The notes below the pieces were generated by a model. It did no database searches. It saw only the letters and a list, made by a program, of their open reading frames with translations, and was not told the DNA's origin. DNA of 64,000 nucleotides from Pyrus communis (taxonomy: Eukaryota; Streptophyta; Magnoliopsida; Rosales; Rosaceae), in assembly GCF_963583255.1 (NCBI RefSeq), contig NC_084816.1, positions 5,431,100-5,495,099 on the forward strand, read 5' to 3'. Each line of letters opens with the position of its first letter. The first letter of the stretch is position 1. Both the position numbers and the translations under genes were made by a program. Positions 1 through 10,569 of this stretch are shown here, in pieces.

Positions 1-3000
1 CCTTGGTATCTGGTTTGGAGCACTCAAAATCCATCATGTTAATTAAGTACTAATCAACTTTTGTTTTAATTAATTAGCAGTAACGCTAATTAACTTGAAA
101 AAAAGATGATGGAGGTGAAGAACTGATCAGGTGGATTTTGTTGGAGAAGAAAGATCAAAGATCAATGTAATTATATGATCAAAAAGCACCTCAAGAAAGC
201 TAGAATACGGGTCAAATTGTTTGCAAAGTGAGTTTGGGTGGGACCCGGAAGCTAATTAAGTGGGTCCAGTGTCACACTGTAGCTGGATGACTTGTTTGGT
301 GTGTTGTGTTTTATAAGAGTTAGAGTTTGGTAGTTGGACAGTTTGCTCAGCTGTGCTGTATATCCTCCTTCCATTCGTTAGATATATTTTGCGGTGGCCT
401 ATATCCACCGAATCGACCGTAAACCTAAATATCTTTAGTTATTGTGTGCTTATCATATTGCACATTCAAGTTCGGATTTTTTTCACTGTAATTTCGATAA
501 ATTAGTATAGAATACTGATCTAACCACATAATATTGTTATTATGAAATTTCATACTCATCCATTACAGATAACTATATAAATAAGTTTGCAAACAATTTT
601 TCTGATAATTCTTTAAATACGAATTTGCTTAGCGATACTGTTATCATGTTCTTATTCAGTAAACTGTTTCTTGACATTTCTTCCTTCAAACTGATAATAT
701 CTTAAACGGATTCTCAGTCTATTTATTAACGTGGTTAGAAGTGGTTAGGGTTGGTCTTTCATTACCACCAATATATATGGTTGAGGGTTGATGTGGGTTC
801 AGTATTGACTGGTTCTATTATTTGGTCACCGCAGCATTTCTTTTCATTGTTTTTTCCTCCGTGTTTTCTTCCAATTTTTCTTCAGTTGCTTGCGACGAGC
901 ACGACAAGTACGGTTCAACAATTGCATGGAACGAGAGAGGCATAACGAATTTGGGGTACCTCGACCTTATGATTTATAAATTTAGCCCACTTCTGCTGCC
1001 TACATGAATCCGTACTTTCTAATCTTTATAATTGGCGATTATTCAACAATCCATTAGGTCATGGCCCACACTACTAAAACTTTTTGGCTGGTATATCGTA
1101 TCAATTAAAGCCTTTGTATATAATTAAGTAGATCCAGCTAACAAGGTTGCCTTGCCCAACCCGATAACTTTCATTGTTGGGCTCTCTCCATTGGTGTCAC
1201 TATTAAACCATGTGAGTTTCTACAGTGAGAGGTATTTGTGTTCATGGGTTGCGCGTGACCATGATAGTGCACTGATAACGTATTTCCACCGTGGTGAGAT
1301 ATATAGATATTGTGTAGTCATTACATGCATTGTCAATACGGTGAAATACACGGGTCATGCGCACAACCTATGTGCCCAAGTCAGAGAGAATTTCTCTAAA
1401 TGAGATGTGTGTACAGAGTTGTTTGATCAAACTAAGCGCTAAAATATAAATAATTTACACTATACAAATGGGTCAAATTAACTCTCTATACACAGAATGA
1501 CGCAGGTCAACAACACAAACAACAAGAAACAATTTCACAAGGATGATATAGCAACAATTGAACAATGAGATACAGCGATGATCAATCGTTGCCGTATAAT
1601 GATCTATTGATCCAGGATGAAAGGGAAACTGCCAAGTTTAGTTTGGAATGCATTTGAAAATCAAATTTCCAGATCTGTGTGACCTTGATCTGGAGGAAAA
1701 TTTGGAGAAAAACTATTTTAGTTTAAGAGGGGATTTGGATGAAGATAGGTGGACCAAATAATATTTTATTGAGATTTTTTTTTCTTGTTAAATACCTTTG
1801 GTTCGGACGATAGATGAATATTGGACCACAAAGAAGTTTCCATGTAGACGCATCCAATTTGGAAAGAAAAAGTAGATGAAGATGTGTAAACTCGAAACCT
1901 TCTATTACTTCAAGATTCAATGGTAATCCAAGAGAGAGATACAAATACGAATTCTTCTAATGAGCAATATAAATCCGGTTGAACATTAGCATTTGTCTCC
2001 CTTTGTCGAAACGATTGGATTGAACCAATACAAACGATTGGATTTGAAAAAATAACCTATAAATTCAAGGTATATTGAAAGTAAATGAGAATGATTTTTT
2101 ATTTTGATGGGATTAGAAAAAAATTAGACATGAATCAAACTTCTTCCTGCTAATTCTCTCATTTTGGGGAGGTTGGAATAGATCATTTTTCTTCTTAAGT
2201 AATCATTTTCCTACCTCTAAGTTGTTCACATTTTTTGTAATTTCTTCACCAACATCCTTAAAAATAATTCATGTAATTATCATTACATTATTAACATAGA
2301 CTCATGTTTACTTAACATAAATGTGAAAAAAAAATATGAATCGTAGAGCTTAAAGTAGGAGAAGTAAGGAAAGGAAATTAGATCAACTAGCCCCTCGTTG
2401 ATCAAATTCCTTATTTTTAGAATTACAGAATTTAAGGGAAAACTTGCACTTTTTTTATTTTTTAAGTGTAAGTAAACGCAGAGAAAAGTTAAGGAATGAA
2501 ATCATTCATTTACCCATATTTTAGTACACACATGGACATGTAGAATCAAAATGATTCTAAACATGTCCAATTTCGAATGTCAAATTCTAATTCCTTGCGT
2601 GCATGATACTATGCCAACTTTGAGTTAGTCAAAACATTTAGCCTATGTTTTTGGATGAGGAAATTCCAAGTTCCAAGAGATTGAGCGCATCTAAAACAAA
2701 ATGTTAGATGAAAGGGTTAGAAAAGCCTTCTCCATTAGAATTGCAAAAGTATATAATTGAAAGAAGCATTTACAAATATCTTACGCATACGTTTACAATA
2801 ATACAACATTTTTAATAACCTTTATCTAACATTTATGGTGATTTTCTTACTAACTTGGCCTCAATCCTTTCGAGCTTAGAATTTCTCAGTTATGTCTTCA
2901 CTTTATTACAAAGTGACATGGATTTAAAGTTGTAGACTAATCAGAAGAATAAAAATACAAAGAAAAGTTAGACAAGAAAACAAGGCGGTTTCAAACTTTC

Positions 3001-3916
3001 AAAGTTTCAAACCTTCTGGGAGATTATTCTCATTTATCTTCAGTCTCCACCCGAATTGTACTATATACACAGTTGCTTCATCAAGTGGACTGTTTGCTGA
3101 GATGTCTTGCTCAATATTCAATCAAAGGGCCGCTCTCTCAATCATTATCATTAAGGAATTGATCATATACCTTCACATAATACAGTTGCCAAGTTGCACC
3201 CGACGACAAACAGTCCCCAACACATAAAATAACAGATCATTATGTCAAGACTCATGAGTGAGATGTTCGCGACCAAAGTTTTGAACTGGGATTATCGTAC
3301 TGTCACATAATATAATATATATATAGACGGTAAATTATAATTCATGTTAAAAATTTACTTGTCATATAATGAATTTATACTTTAAGATAAATTACTACAT
3401 TCCGTAATATACAAGACTCTAATATTATGTGTCGATATGACCAAATAGAACTTAAAGAGACAATTGTTTTGAGTCCCTTATTTTCTCAAGACATAGAAAT
3501 GAACCAAATCCAGCCACATTCTCAGGATGTACAAATGAACCAAACCGAGCCAAAGTATTCACAACTCTATTTACTAAACGAACCTTACAGTGGCACACTC
3601 GCAGTTCATACAATTTGTTTGCTTATGCGAGTAACTTCAAAATTTGGGGTAAGCAATCAAACCACATAGTTTCTAACTTTTTACGCATGTGGCATGTGGC
3701 GTGGATTACAGATATACATCAAAATACAAGGCTCTGTTGACTTTAATATGCAAAGCCTAACTACCAAAAGTTCAACGCTCATATCTATCTACTAGTTTTT
3801 TTGTTATTGTACTCCTTGGTATTGCCATAAGTTGTTCAACTATCAAGTATCAAGGCTGAAGGCTTTCCAACATTGGTTTGTAATTCACTCTAATTGGTTT
3901 GGTGTTTTTCGATATC
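1..3916. other. AT-rich intergenic region without a supported gene
   Basis: No reading frame here has a recognisable domain or a chain of exons with consistent phases. The longest open frames (for example 1152-1403 and 3427-3669) are short and resemble no family I know. The last part, up to 3916, should hold the promoter and 5' UTR of the universal stress protein gene that follows. I see no tRNA or clear transposon ends. Confidence 0.5.
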
Positions 3917-5234
3917 ATGACAAGGGATAGGAAAATAGGGGTAGCCCTAGATTTCTCAAAAGGATGCAAGATTGCTCTAAAATGGGCCATCGATAATCTG
4001 AGCCATGAAAAGGGCGATACCTTGTATGTCATCCATGTCAAGGCCTCCCAAGGCGCAGAGAGTCGCAGCATTCTTTGGTCTTCAACCGGATCACGTACTC
4101 TACTATAATTTTCATGATCTTATTGCTTCAAAATTTTATCTTATTTATTCATTATATATAGTATTTTCTGTCTTATGATTTTGATTTGTTGAGCTTGTGA
4201 TTGGATGTTTGTTCGCAGCTCTGATTCCGTTCACGGAGTTCCGCGAAAAATCGGTGATGGTGAAGTACGAGGTTGAGCTTGATGCAGAGGTCGTGGAGTT
4301 GCTTGAGACTGCGTCTAGGCAGAAACATGTATGTGTTGTTTCTGTATTCATCCCCACTTTAGTTAATGTAATTGCCGGACTATGAATTTGAACTATTAAT
4401 TATGCTACTTCTTGTCAAAATCTGTGACTCGACAACAAATATATTTATCAAACAAAATAAACTTAAAACTTGACAGATATCTAACATATTATGTTAGACA
4501 GTTAGTCTGTTATCAAACGTTAAAACGAGAATTCAATTAACGAATGATCTTGGTAGATCATTTGACATGACACAATATCTGACTGTCTAATAAGAGGACA
4601 TTTCCAATAATAATATATAGGTGACTGTCGTGGCGAAGCTCTACTGGGGAGATGCAAGAGAAAAACTTTGTGGGGCAGCCGAAGAACTAAAGCTTGACTG
4701 CTTGGTCATTGGCAGCAGGGGCCTTGGTACCATCCAAAGGTAAATTAACATAGAACCATACATTAGTATACGCTACTACAGAAAAGTGTTTTTTCAACGA
4801 AAGCTTATTCGTTGCACAAAGAGAAATTTCGTCGCTTGAAAATGAGCGACGAAAATTCCGTCACCCCAAAGTTTGAGACACAAACCTTTGCGCGAAAAAT
4901 CTTTATATTTCGTCACGCAATAGACTTTGCAAGATGAAATTTAGATCTGAAAAACTTCGTCTTGTGAAACTTATCACGACGGACATACTTTGTTGCTCGA
5001 AACTTTAGGCAACGAAAAATAATCCATCGTTAAAAAATAAGGTGACTGGTGAAACCTATAGTGACGCAAACACTTGATGCTCCATATTAATTAGAATCAT
5101 AATTCACAGTATTAACCTTGGTATACATTTATTTTTGTTGAATATATGTTAGGGTGCTGCTGGGAAGTGTGTCCAGCTACGTTATGGCAAATGCAAAGTG
5201 CCCCGTTACCGTTGTCAAGGATCATAGTGTTTGA
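3917..5234 (+). CDS. Universal stress protein (USP) family, 4 exons
   Basis: A small soluble nucleotide-binding protein of the UspA fold, usually linked to abiotic stress responses in plants. Exons inferred: 3917-4094, 4219-4328, 4621-4739 and 5153-5234. They join in frame to 162 aa, the normal plant USP length. The start [14 protein letters not shown] is the usual beta-1 strand; an upstream in-frame ATG at 3899 would add six residues. Exon 2 carries the [10 protein letters not shown] block. Exons 3 and 4 supply the ATP-binding signature G-x2-G-x9-G-S (GSRGLG ... LLGS), followed by the usual C-terminal strand CPVTVVK. All four introns' borders are GT-AG. Intron 3 is about 413 bp because it holds a repeat-like insertion. 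Family membership is clear; the physiological role is not readable from sequence. Confidence 0.87.
4773..5065. repeat. Putative non-autonomous DNA transposon in USP intron 3
   Basis: This stretch of the intron is rich in repeated TTTCGTC/GACGAAA motifs in both orientations. It is bordered by CTACTACAGAAAAGTG on the left and a sequence whose complement reads CACTATAGGTTTCACC on the right. These ends are weakly similar and recall CACTA-type termini, but the match is imperfect and I cannot define a target duplication. The call is tentative. Confidence 0.3.
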
Positions 5235-5633
5235 TTGGATGTTGAATTGCTTGTAGCAAAATGTTAATTTTATAAATGCAAAGTCCAAGGATGTGTTCAA
5301 TAATTTAATCTTTGTTTGTATGAAACTACGCATTGCTGTATCCAGTTTGGATAATGATTTGAATTATGTGTGTGGTTCCCTATTTTCATTTAGTTATATT
5401 TATAAAGAATGCTTTTGATGTGTGAAGTGCAAAATTAGCCCTAAAACATGAGAAACCTCATCATGCTAAATTATGATTAATTTTCCCAAATCAAACAAGA
5501 GACGACAATGAATACTTATCTACTTTGAAGGAAAATTCTTAAAAACCTAATCCCTTTTTTCTCCCATTTTTTCTCTCCAACTATGTGACACTCAATATTG
5601 TACACTACATTAGATTGGAAAGCAAAATTATAT

Positions 5634-5792
5634 AGACCATCTTTTTCTACCACATTAGTGTGTCATTTCATATGGCAAGTGATGTGTACAAGTCGTGTCA
5701 ATTAATGAATTTATGTCATTAGTTATTGGTTGTAAACATCACTTGTCGCATGAGATGATACACTAATGTGGTATAAAAATGTAATCTCCCTA
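5634..5792. repeat. Short inverted-repeat element (MITE)
   Basis: About 160 bp with long terminal inverted repeats. The left arm ACCACATTAGTGTGTCAT and the right arm ATGATACACTAATGTGGT are near-perfect complements, and the complementarity continues inward past CAAGTGATGT / ACATCACTTG. It has no coding capacity. It lies alone in the spacer between the USP gene and the tRNA gene. Confidence 0.65.
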
Positions 5793-6354
5793 ACATTACT
5801 CTTATATCGATGGCCTCTTTATTTGAGTGACACTATTTTGGTTGTCAAACCTAATCCCTTGGATAAATATATATATGGTTGGCTTATTTTTTTTTTTTGG
5901 TCAAACGATAGAAATTACATGGATTCTCCTAATAAACATTTACATCTTCAGCAACAGGATTAAATGCCCATTTGGAAAATAACAGATCCCATTTATGCGT
6001 ACCTCCAACTTTTGCTACATATATGTTTGGCCTTTTAGTCGGCCTAAAGTGTTCAGATATTTTCTTATGCCAATTGCCAAGGGGTTATAGTTGCTAGTTT
6101 TATCATATGGATAGTTTTAGACACTCAATATTAGAGAACTTTGAGCAATTAATTATGAAGAGAAAGATTGCAAGCATAAAGATGATCCACTCAAGCAGCA
6201 TGCACGTGACTAGAGATTCAAATAAGTTAATCACTACGGCTTCTTAATTTGTTGTTCTATCAATTAAACTTAATAACTTGAGTTAATTCAGACATTTTCC
6301 CAAAAGTAAAAGCTGATTTATAATATCTTTTATATGATAATCCAACATTAACAA

Positions 6355-6426
6355 GTCGTTGTAGTATAGTGGTAAGTATTCCCGCCTGTCACGCGGGTGA
6401 CCCGGGTTCGATCCCCGGCAACGGCG
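6355..6426 (+). tRNA. tRNA-Asp(GUC): tRNA-Asp (anticodon GUC)
   Basis: A 72-nt cloverleaf. The acceptor arms GTCGTTG and CAACGGC pair. The D arm with box A is GTAGTATAGTGGTAAGTA. The anticodon stem-loop CCCGCCTGTCACGCGGG presents GTC. The T arm with box B is CCGGGTTCGATCCCCGG. There is no intron and no encoded CCA, as expected for a nuclear gene. T-rich runs downstream (CTTTTGCTTTT) can end RNA polymerase III transcription. It delivers aspartate to GAC/GAU codons in cytosolic translation. Confidence 0.97.
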
Positions 6427-6769
6427 TATCACTTTTGCTTTTCCTTATTTTTTCTTATGTCTTTCTCCACAACTTTCAAACTCTCACATGTCTTTCGCTT
6501 GTATCCCCTTCCAAGTTCCTTGCCTGAAAAAACACGCTACCCACATAAACACACACGCTAAACCCCCGATTCCAAATTTCAATCTTCTAAACCACTCCAC
6601 AATCATCAACACACCCAAAAAAACTCCCATTAAATCACAAAAAAAGAACAAAAAAAAAAATGTTTTCTCCCTTTTCTTTTCCACCACCTACACCGCCACC
6701 AAACCCACGAATCCGAAAATGTCCGCCGCGTCACGGTGCTGTCCAATATCCACCACTCGCATCCACATC

Positions 6770-7282
6770 ATGGCCTTAGACGGAATCGTCAATGTCAATT
6801 CACTCTTCTCATTCGCCCTCTTCGTCGGCCTCGCGTTTTACCCGACCACCGACCCCGCCGACATGCTCATCGGCTCCAACACGGCCTGTGCCGCTGGGGC
6901 CTCCTCCGCTGAGGGCCTCATTGCCTTCCACGTGTACTCCTTCAGCTCCTTCCTTTTCTCCAGTCTCGTTGCCTTGGCCCTCAAGCAAGCCATCAAGATC
7001 AGCAGAGACATTGGGGAGGACAATGGCGACGGCAGCTCAGTCTCCCACATAGGTCATGTGAACCGGGTGGCTTTGCGGGTCGGGACGCTGGTTTCAGCGT
7101 TCGGCTCGGTTTCGGGTTGTGGGTTCTTGGTGGTGGCGCTGGTGGACTTGGTTCAGATCAAATTGGGGAGGTTGGGTTGTGGGAGTCTGTACACTTTGGC
7201 TGCAATTGGTCCTCTGGTGACTTTGGTTCCTCTAGCTCTTGTTATATATGTTTTTCTTGTGCTACAAGCTTTTACTAGATAG
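6770..7282 (+). CDS. Small plant integral membrane protein, four predicted helices (MEE60-like)
   Basis: A single open frame. I choose the start MALDGIVNVNSLF at 6770 (170 aa), because the upstream in-frame extension from 6488 or 6719 is low-complexity, Asn/Lys/Thr-rich and looks like translated 5' leader. Four hydrophobic stretches fall at about residues 8-24, 44-66, 100-125 and 135-165. A short polar loop (EDNGDGSS) separates the second and third. The N-terminus and the GSNTACAAGASSAEGL loop resemble plant proteins annotated as maternal effect embryo arrest 60 or 'transmembrane protein'. That link comes from memory and is weak. The biochemical function is unknown. It starts about 340 bp after the tRNA gene. 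Confidence 0.7.
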   Translation: MALDGIVNVNSLFSFALFVGLAFYPTTDPADMLIGSNTACAAGASSAEGLIAFHVYSFSSFLFSSLVALALKQAIKISRDIGEDNGDGSSVSHIGHVNRVALRVGTLVSAFGSVSGCGFLVVALVDLVQIKLGRLGCGSLYTLAAIGPLVTLVPLALVIYVFLVLQAFTR

Positions 7283-8001
7283 AAAAGTATTATCAATAAA
7301 AAAAGGAAGTTAAAATTGTACAATTTCTTTGCATCTTTAATCATATTTATAAATTGCATGTACATAAATTTAGTATGCAGAACATCATTTTGAAAAAATC
7401 TCAGTTGTGATCAATTACATTAACCAATAGATTGATACATGTGATTATTTAGGGTGTAGTATCTTCCTTTAGAGTTTCAATTTTGGGTTCTAAGTATGAA
7501 GTTGTGAACCAATTTGAGCTTAGAATCCTAATTCTAAGCTTAAAATTGTGAGTTTAGGTTTGATTATCAAGGGTATAGAATCGCCTTTTAAATTTTTGGT
7601 TTTAGGTTTTAAGTACCAAACAGATTCAATTCGGGAATAGAGCTCTAAGTTTAAGCTTTAAATGACGATTTTAAACACTAAAACAAGCAACCAAGATTGG
7701 GTAAAAATGAAGTTTTCTCAACGCGTCAGTACCATCGCATTGTGTAGACTAATGTTAAGTAAAAAGTACATTAAAGTTGGTGTTTATGTGAATTTACTAA
7801 GGATTAAAATTTGGATAAGTAGGCTAATAATATTAATTTATGAAGTCAATGGATGTTGCTTGTTTTACAAGGTTCGTTAATTCTTCATAAACAATCTATC
7901 GAGATTGGCAATTTTTATAGAAACTGCTTCTCTTGAACTTGAAGCTTTGTGGATGCCCCTGTGCAAATACCATTTGAATCAGAAACAGAGGAAAAACGTC
8001 T
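7283..8001. other. Intergenic spacer before the glycosyltransferase gene
   Basis: It holds the 3' UTR of the membrane-protein gene and an AT-rich stretch with several imperfect copies of a TTCTAAG(C/T)(A/T)T-like motif around 7480-7660. No gene is supported. Confidence 0.4.
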
Positions 8002-8073
8002 CATTTCGTCACTTCTCCAAATTTTGGTATAGTTGTTCATTTCGTCACTTTTCCAAATTTTGGTATAGTTGTT
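8002..8073. repeat. 36-bp tandem duplication in the GT4 leader
   Basis: The unit CATTTCGTCACTTCTCCAAA... occurs twice back to back (8002-8037 and 8038-8073) with a single C/T difference. It ends 20 bp before the chosen start codon of the glycosyltransferase, so it lies in the 5' UTR or core promoter. Confidence 0.9.
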
Positions 8074-8092
8074 TTTCTTGCATACTTCTTCC

Positions 8093-9553
8093 ATGGCAAA
8101 GGATTCAGTTACTCTGCTCAATTTTCGTGGTCTTTGCGGCATCGTTTCGCTGTTTTGTGTCTGTTCATTATTCTCATTCATTTACTGGTACAGTTACCAT
8201 AGTCCATGCTACTCTCTATACCCAAAAATGGAGCTCAACCGAAACCAAATCAACGACCTACTTGCATTCCCTTCAGCATGGAACCAGCTTGCTTTTTCCT
8301 CAAACCCGCCTCCGAAGCTTCTTAAAATCGCTCTGTTTGTCAAGAAATGGCCTCATAAATCTCAAGCAGGAGGGCTGGAACGGCACGCCTTGACCCTCCA
8401 CCTTGCCCTTGCCAAAAGAGGTCATGAGCTTCACATCTTTACCGCTTCTCCTTCTTCGAATTCCTCCTTTCCAAGGTACGCGACAAGAAATTTGTATTTT
8501 CACCTCTCGAAACCAACAGCTGCTGGTTATCTGGACCAAGCTGTGGTTTGGAAGATGTTTCAAACTCAAAACTCAACAGGAAAGCCTTTTGATGTGATCC
8601 ACACGGAAAGCGTTGGCCTCCTGCACACTCGATCGCGTAACCAGACAAATCTGGCTGTTTCTTGGCATGGGATTGCATATGAAACTATACATTCGGACAT
8701 CATACAAGAGCTTTTGCGGAGCCACGAAGAACCACAAGGGTATGCATTGACTGAAAGAATTATGAAGGTTGTTGAAGAGGTGAGGTTTTTCCCCAGTTAT
8801 GCTCACCACGTTGCTACCAGTGACCATGTCGGAGATGTACTCAAGAGGATTTACATGATCCCTGATGATCGTGTTCACATTATACTTAACGGCGTTGATG
8901 AGGAGATTTTCAGGCCAGACATTGCCAAGGGGGAGGATTTTAAGAGAAAGTTTGGGGTGCTGGAATCTAAGATTTTAGTTCTGGGAATGGCTGGGAGGTT
9001 GGTGAGGGATAAAGGGCATCCGCTGATGTTCGAGGCATTGAAGCAAATGCTCCAGGAAAATGATGCATTTAGGCAAACTGTTGTTGTTCTGGTTGCTGGA
9101 AATGGTCCTTGGGGTGCAAGGTACAGAGATCTCGGAGAAAATATACTAGTTTTGGGGCCACTGGAACAAGCTCAACTTGCTGAGTTCTACAACGCAATTG
9201 ATATTTTCGTGAACCCGACTCTTCGCGCTCAGGGATTGGATCATACGTTATTGGAGGCAATGCTCTCCGGGAAGCCTGTAATGGCAACGAGGCTTGCCAG
9301 CATTACTGGCTCTGTGGTTGTTGGTACAGAAGTGGGATATACATTTTCGCCAACAATAGCTTCACTAAAGAAGATCCTCTATAGAGTTTGGAGTGATGGC
9401 AGAGGAGATTTGAAGCAGAAAGGCCAGGCAGCAAGGCAGAGAGGCTTGCAATTGTTCACTGCTACGAAAATGGCGGCTGCTTACGAAAGGCTTTTCCTCT
9501 GCATATCCGATGATGAGAAAAGTGGGGAGAACTATTGTCAATATAATCTCTAG
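8093..9553 (+). CDS. GT4-family glycosyltransferase with N-terminal membrane anchor, intronless
   Basis: A retaining GT-B fold transferase, probably a Golgi or ER type II membrane protein that transfers a sugar from a nucleotide donor. The acceptor is unknown. The start MAKDSVTLLNFRG (486 aa) is preferred to the in-frame ATG eight codons upstream, which lies in the duplicated leader. Residues about 12-35 form a hydrophobic anchor. The N-terminal Rossmann half has the typical GGLERH loop and LAKRGHELHIFTA. The C-terminal half has GMAGRLVRDKGHPLM (glyco_trans_1 start) and the donor-binding E-x7-E region around GLDHTLLEAMLSGKPV. The frame is open throughout and no introns are visible. A 56-bp tandem duplication follows in the 3' region. 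Confidence 0.88.
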   Translation: MAKDSVTLLNFRGLCGIVSLFCVCSLFSFIYWYSYHSPCYSLYPKMELNRNQINDLLAFPSAWNQLAFSSNPPPKLLKIALFVKKWPHKSQAGGLERHALTLHLALAKRGHELHIFTASPSSNSSFPRYATRNLYFHLSKPTAAGYLDQAVVWKMFQTQNSTGKPFDVIHTESVGLLHTRSRNQTNLAVSWHGIAYETIHSDIIQELLRSHEEPQGYALTERIMKVVEEVRFFPSYAHHVATSDHVGDVLKRIYMIPDDRVHIILNGVDEEIFRPDIAKGEDFKRKFGVLESKILVLGMAGRLVRDKGHPLMFEALKQMLQENDAFRQTVVVLVAGNGPWGARYRDLGENILVLGPLEQAQLAEFYNAIDIFVNPTLRAQGLDHTLLEAMLSGKPVMATRLASITGSVVVGTEVGYTFSPTIASLKKILYRVWSDGRGDLKQKGQAARQRGLQLFTATKMAAAYERLFLCISDDEKSGENYCQYNL

Positions 9554-9643
9554 TCCCTGAGACTGATCGTGGCACCATCTTGTCACCGGATTTTCAGCGT
9601 CAGAAGCAAACTTTTCTAACAAAGAATCGGCATAAGGATAAAA

Positions 9644-9755
9644 GGCGAGATAGGATTGGAGCTGTGTCTTGTTGTGGTTGAGAATCCAACTCTGGACTAG
9701 GCGAGATAGGGTTGAAGCTGTATCTTGTTGTGGTTGAGAAGCCAACTATGGACTA
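9644..9755. repeat. 56-bp tandem duplication downstream of GT4
   Basis: Two adjacent copies (9644-9699 and 9700-9755) begin GGCGAGATAGG and end GGACTA, with a few substitutions. They lie about 90 bp after the glycosyltransferase stop, so probably in its 3' UTR. Confidence 0.85.
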
Positions 9756-10569
9756 GAGCTGTGTCTTTAACAATTTTTATATACATTAAATTGGCTGATT
9801 AGCCAAGTTTCTTATGACAATTTGTTCTCTGCTAAAATTCCATGTATCGTCTAAATATTAAGAACGAACAAGGTTCAATTTTGCTTGACCGGCAACTATG
9901 AACACTTTTAATGGAATGGAGATGCATTTACTCTTCAGGAAACCATAGATGTATCATAATCTTAAAACACATTTCATAAGAAACCGTACTCACTTCAAGC
10001 GTATCTATGTTCACAATGAAAGAGCAAGAGGCTCATATCCTTCACCTGTGAGTCATCCACAGGCTTTAATTTAACAGAAAAAAGAAAGAAAAAGAACTTC
10101 CAAAACTACACACTGAAACAAAATCCAGCGGAGAACCATCATCTTGATAAAAAGTCGAATGAAACAGTTGCCATACCGACATAAAAGTTTGCACTTCATG
10201 TCCAGCATCTTTCGCAACCAATGCGCACCTCAGCCGCTTATTTATATTACGCTTTCATACTTAAAAACCCAGGCCTAGTGAATTCCTGCAAAATGGAAAT
10301 AGATAAGATCTTATTACATCAGCTACTTACGTGTCTCGCGTGATATCTTCACATTATGCCAGGCTTCGTGAATTCGTATAAATTGGCAAGAGGAAAATAG
10401 AGATTGCGATTATTTATCATATGAAAGAGAAACGCAATGCTAAAAGACTTTTGATTTAATTAAAGTGTTGAAACAATAAGAGAATCTATTTCGAGAAAAA
10501 GGATCTAAGAGTGAATGAACATACCTAGAAAAATAGATGAGAATTCCTACGGCCAGGGAAGGCAAGGTC
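9756..10569. other. Convergent intergenic region and 3' UTRs
   Basis: The plus-strand glycosyltransferase and the minus-strand SIS-like gene converge here. Two similar blocks (GAATTCCTGCAAAATGG near 10279 and GAATTCGTATAAATTGG near 10370) suggest a local duplication in the 3' UTR of the minus-strand gene. No additional coding region is supported. Confidence 0.4.

Noticed and set aside
6488..6769. N-terminal extension of the four-helix membrane protein
   Set aside because: The extension is Asn/Lys/Thr-rich and looks like translated 5' UTR. The conserved-looking protein begins at MALDGIVN.
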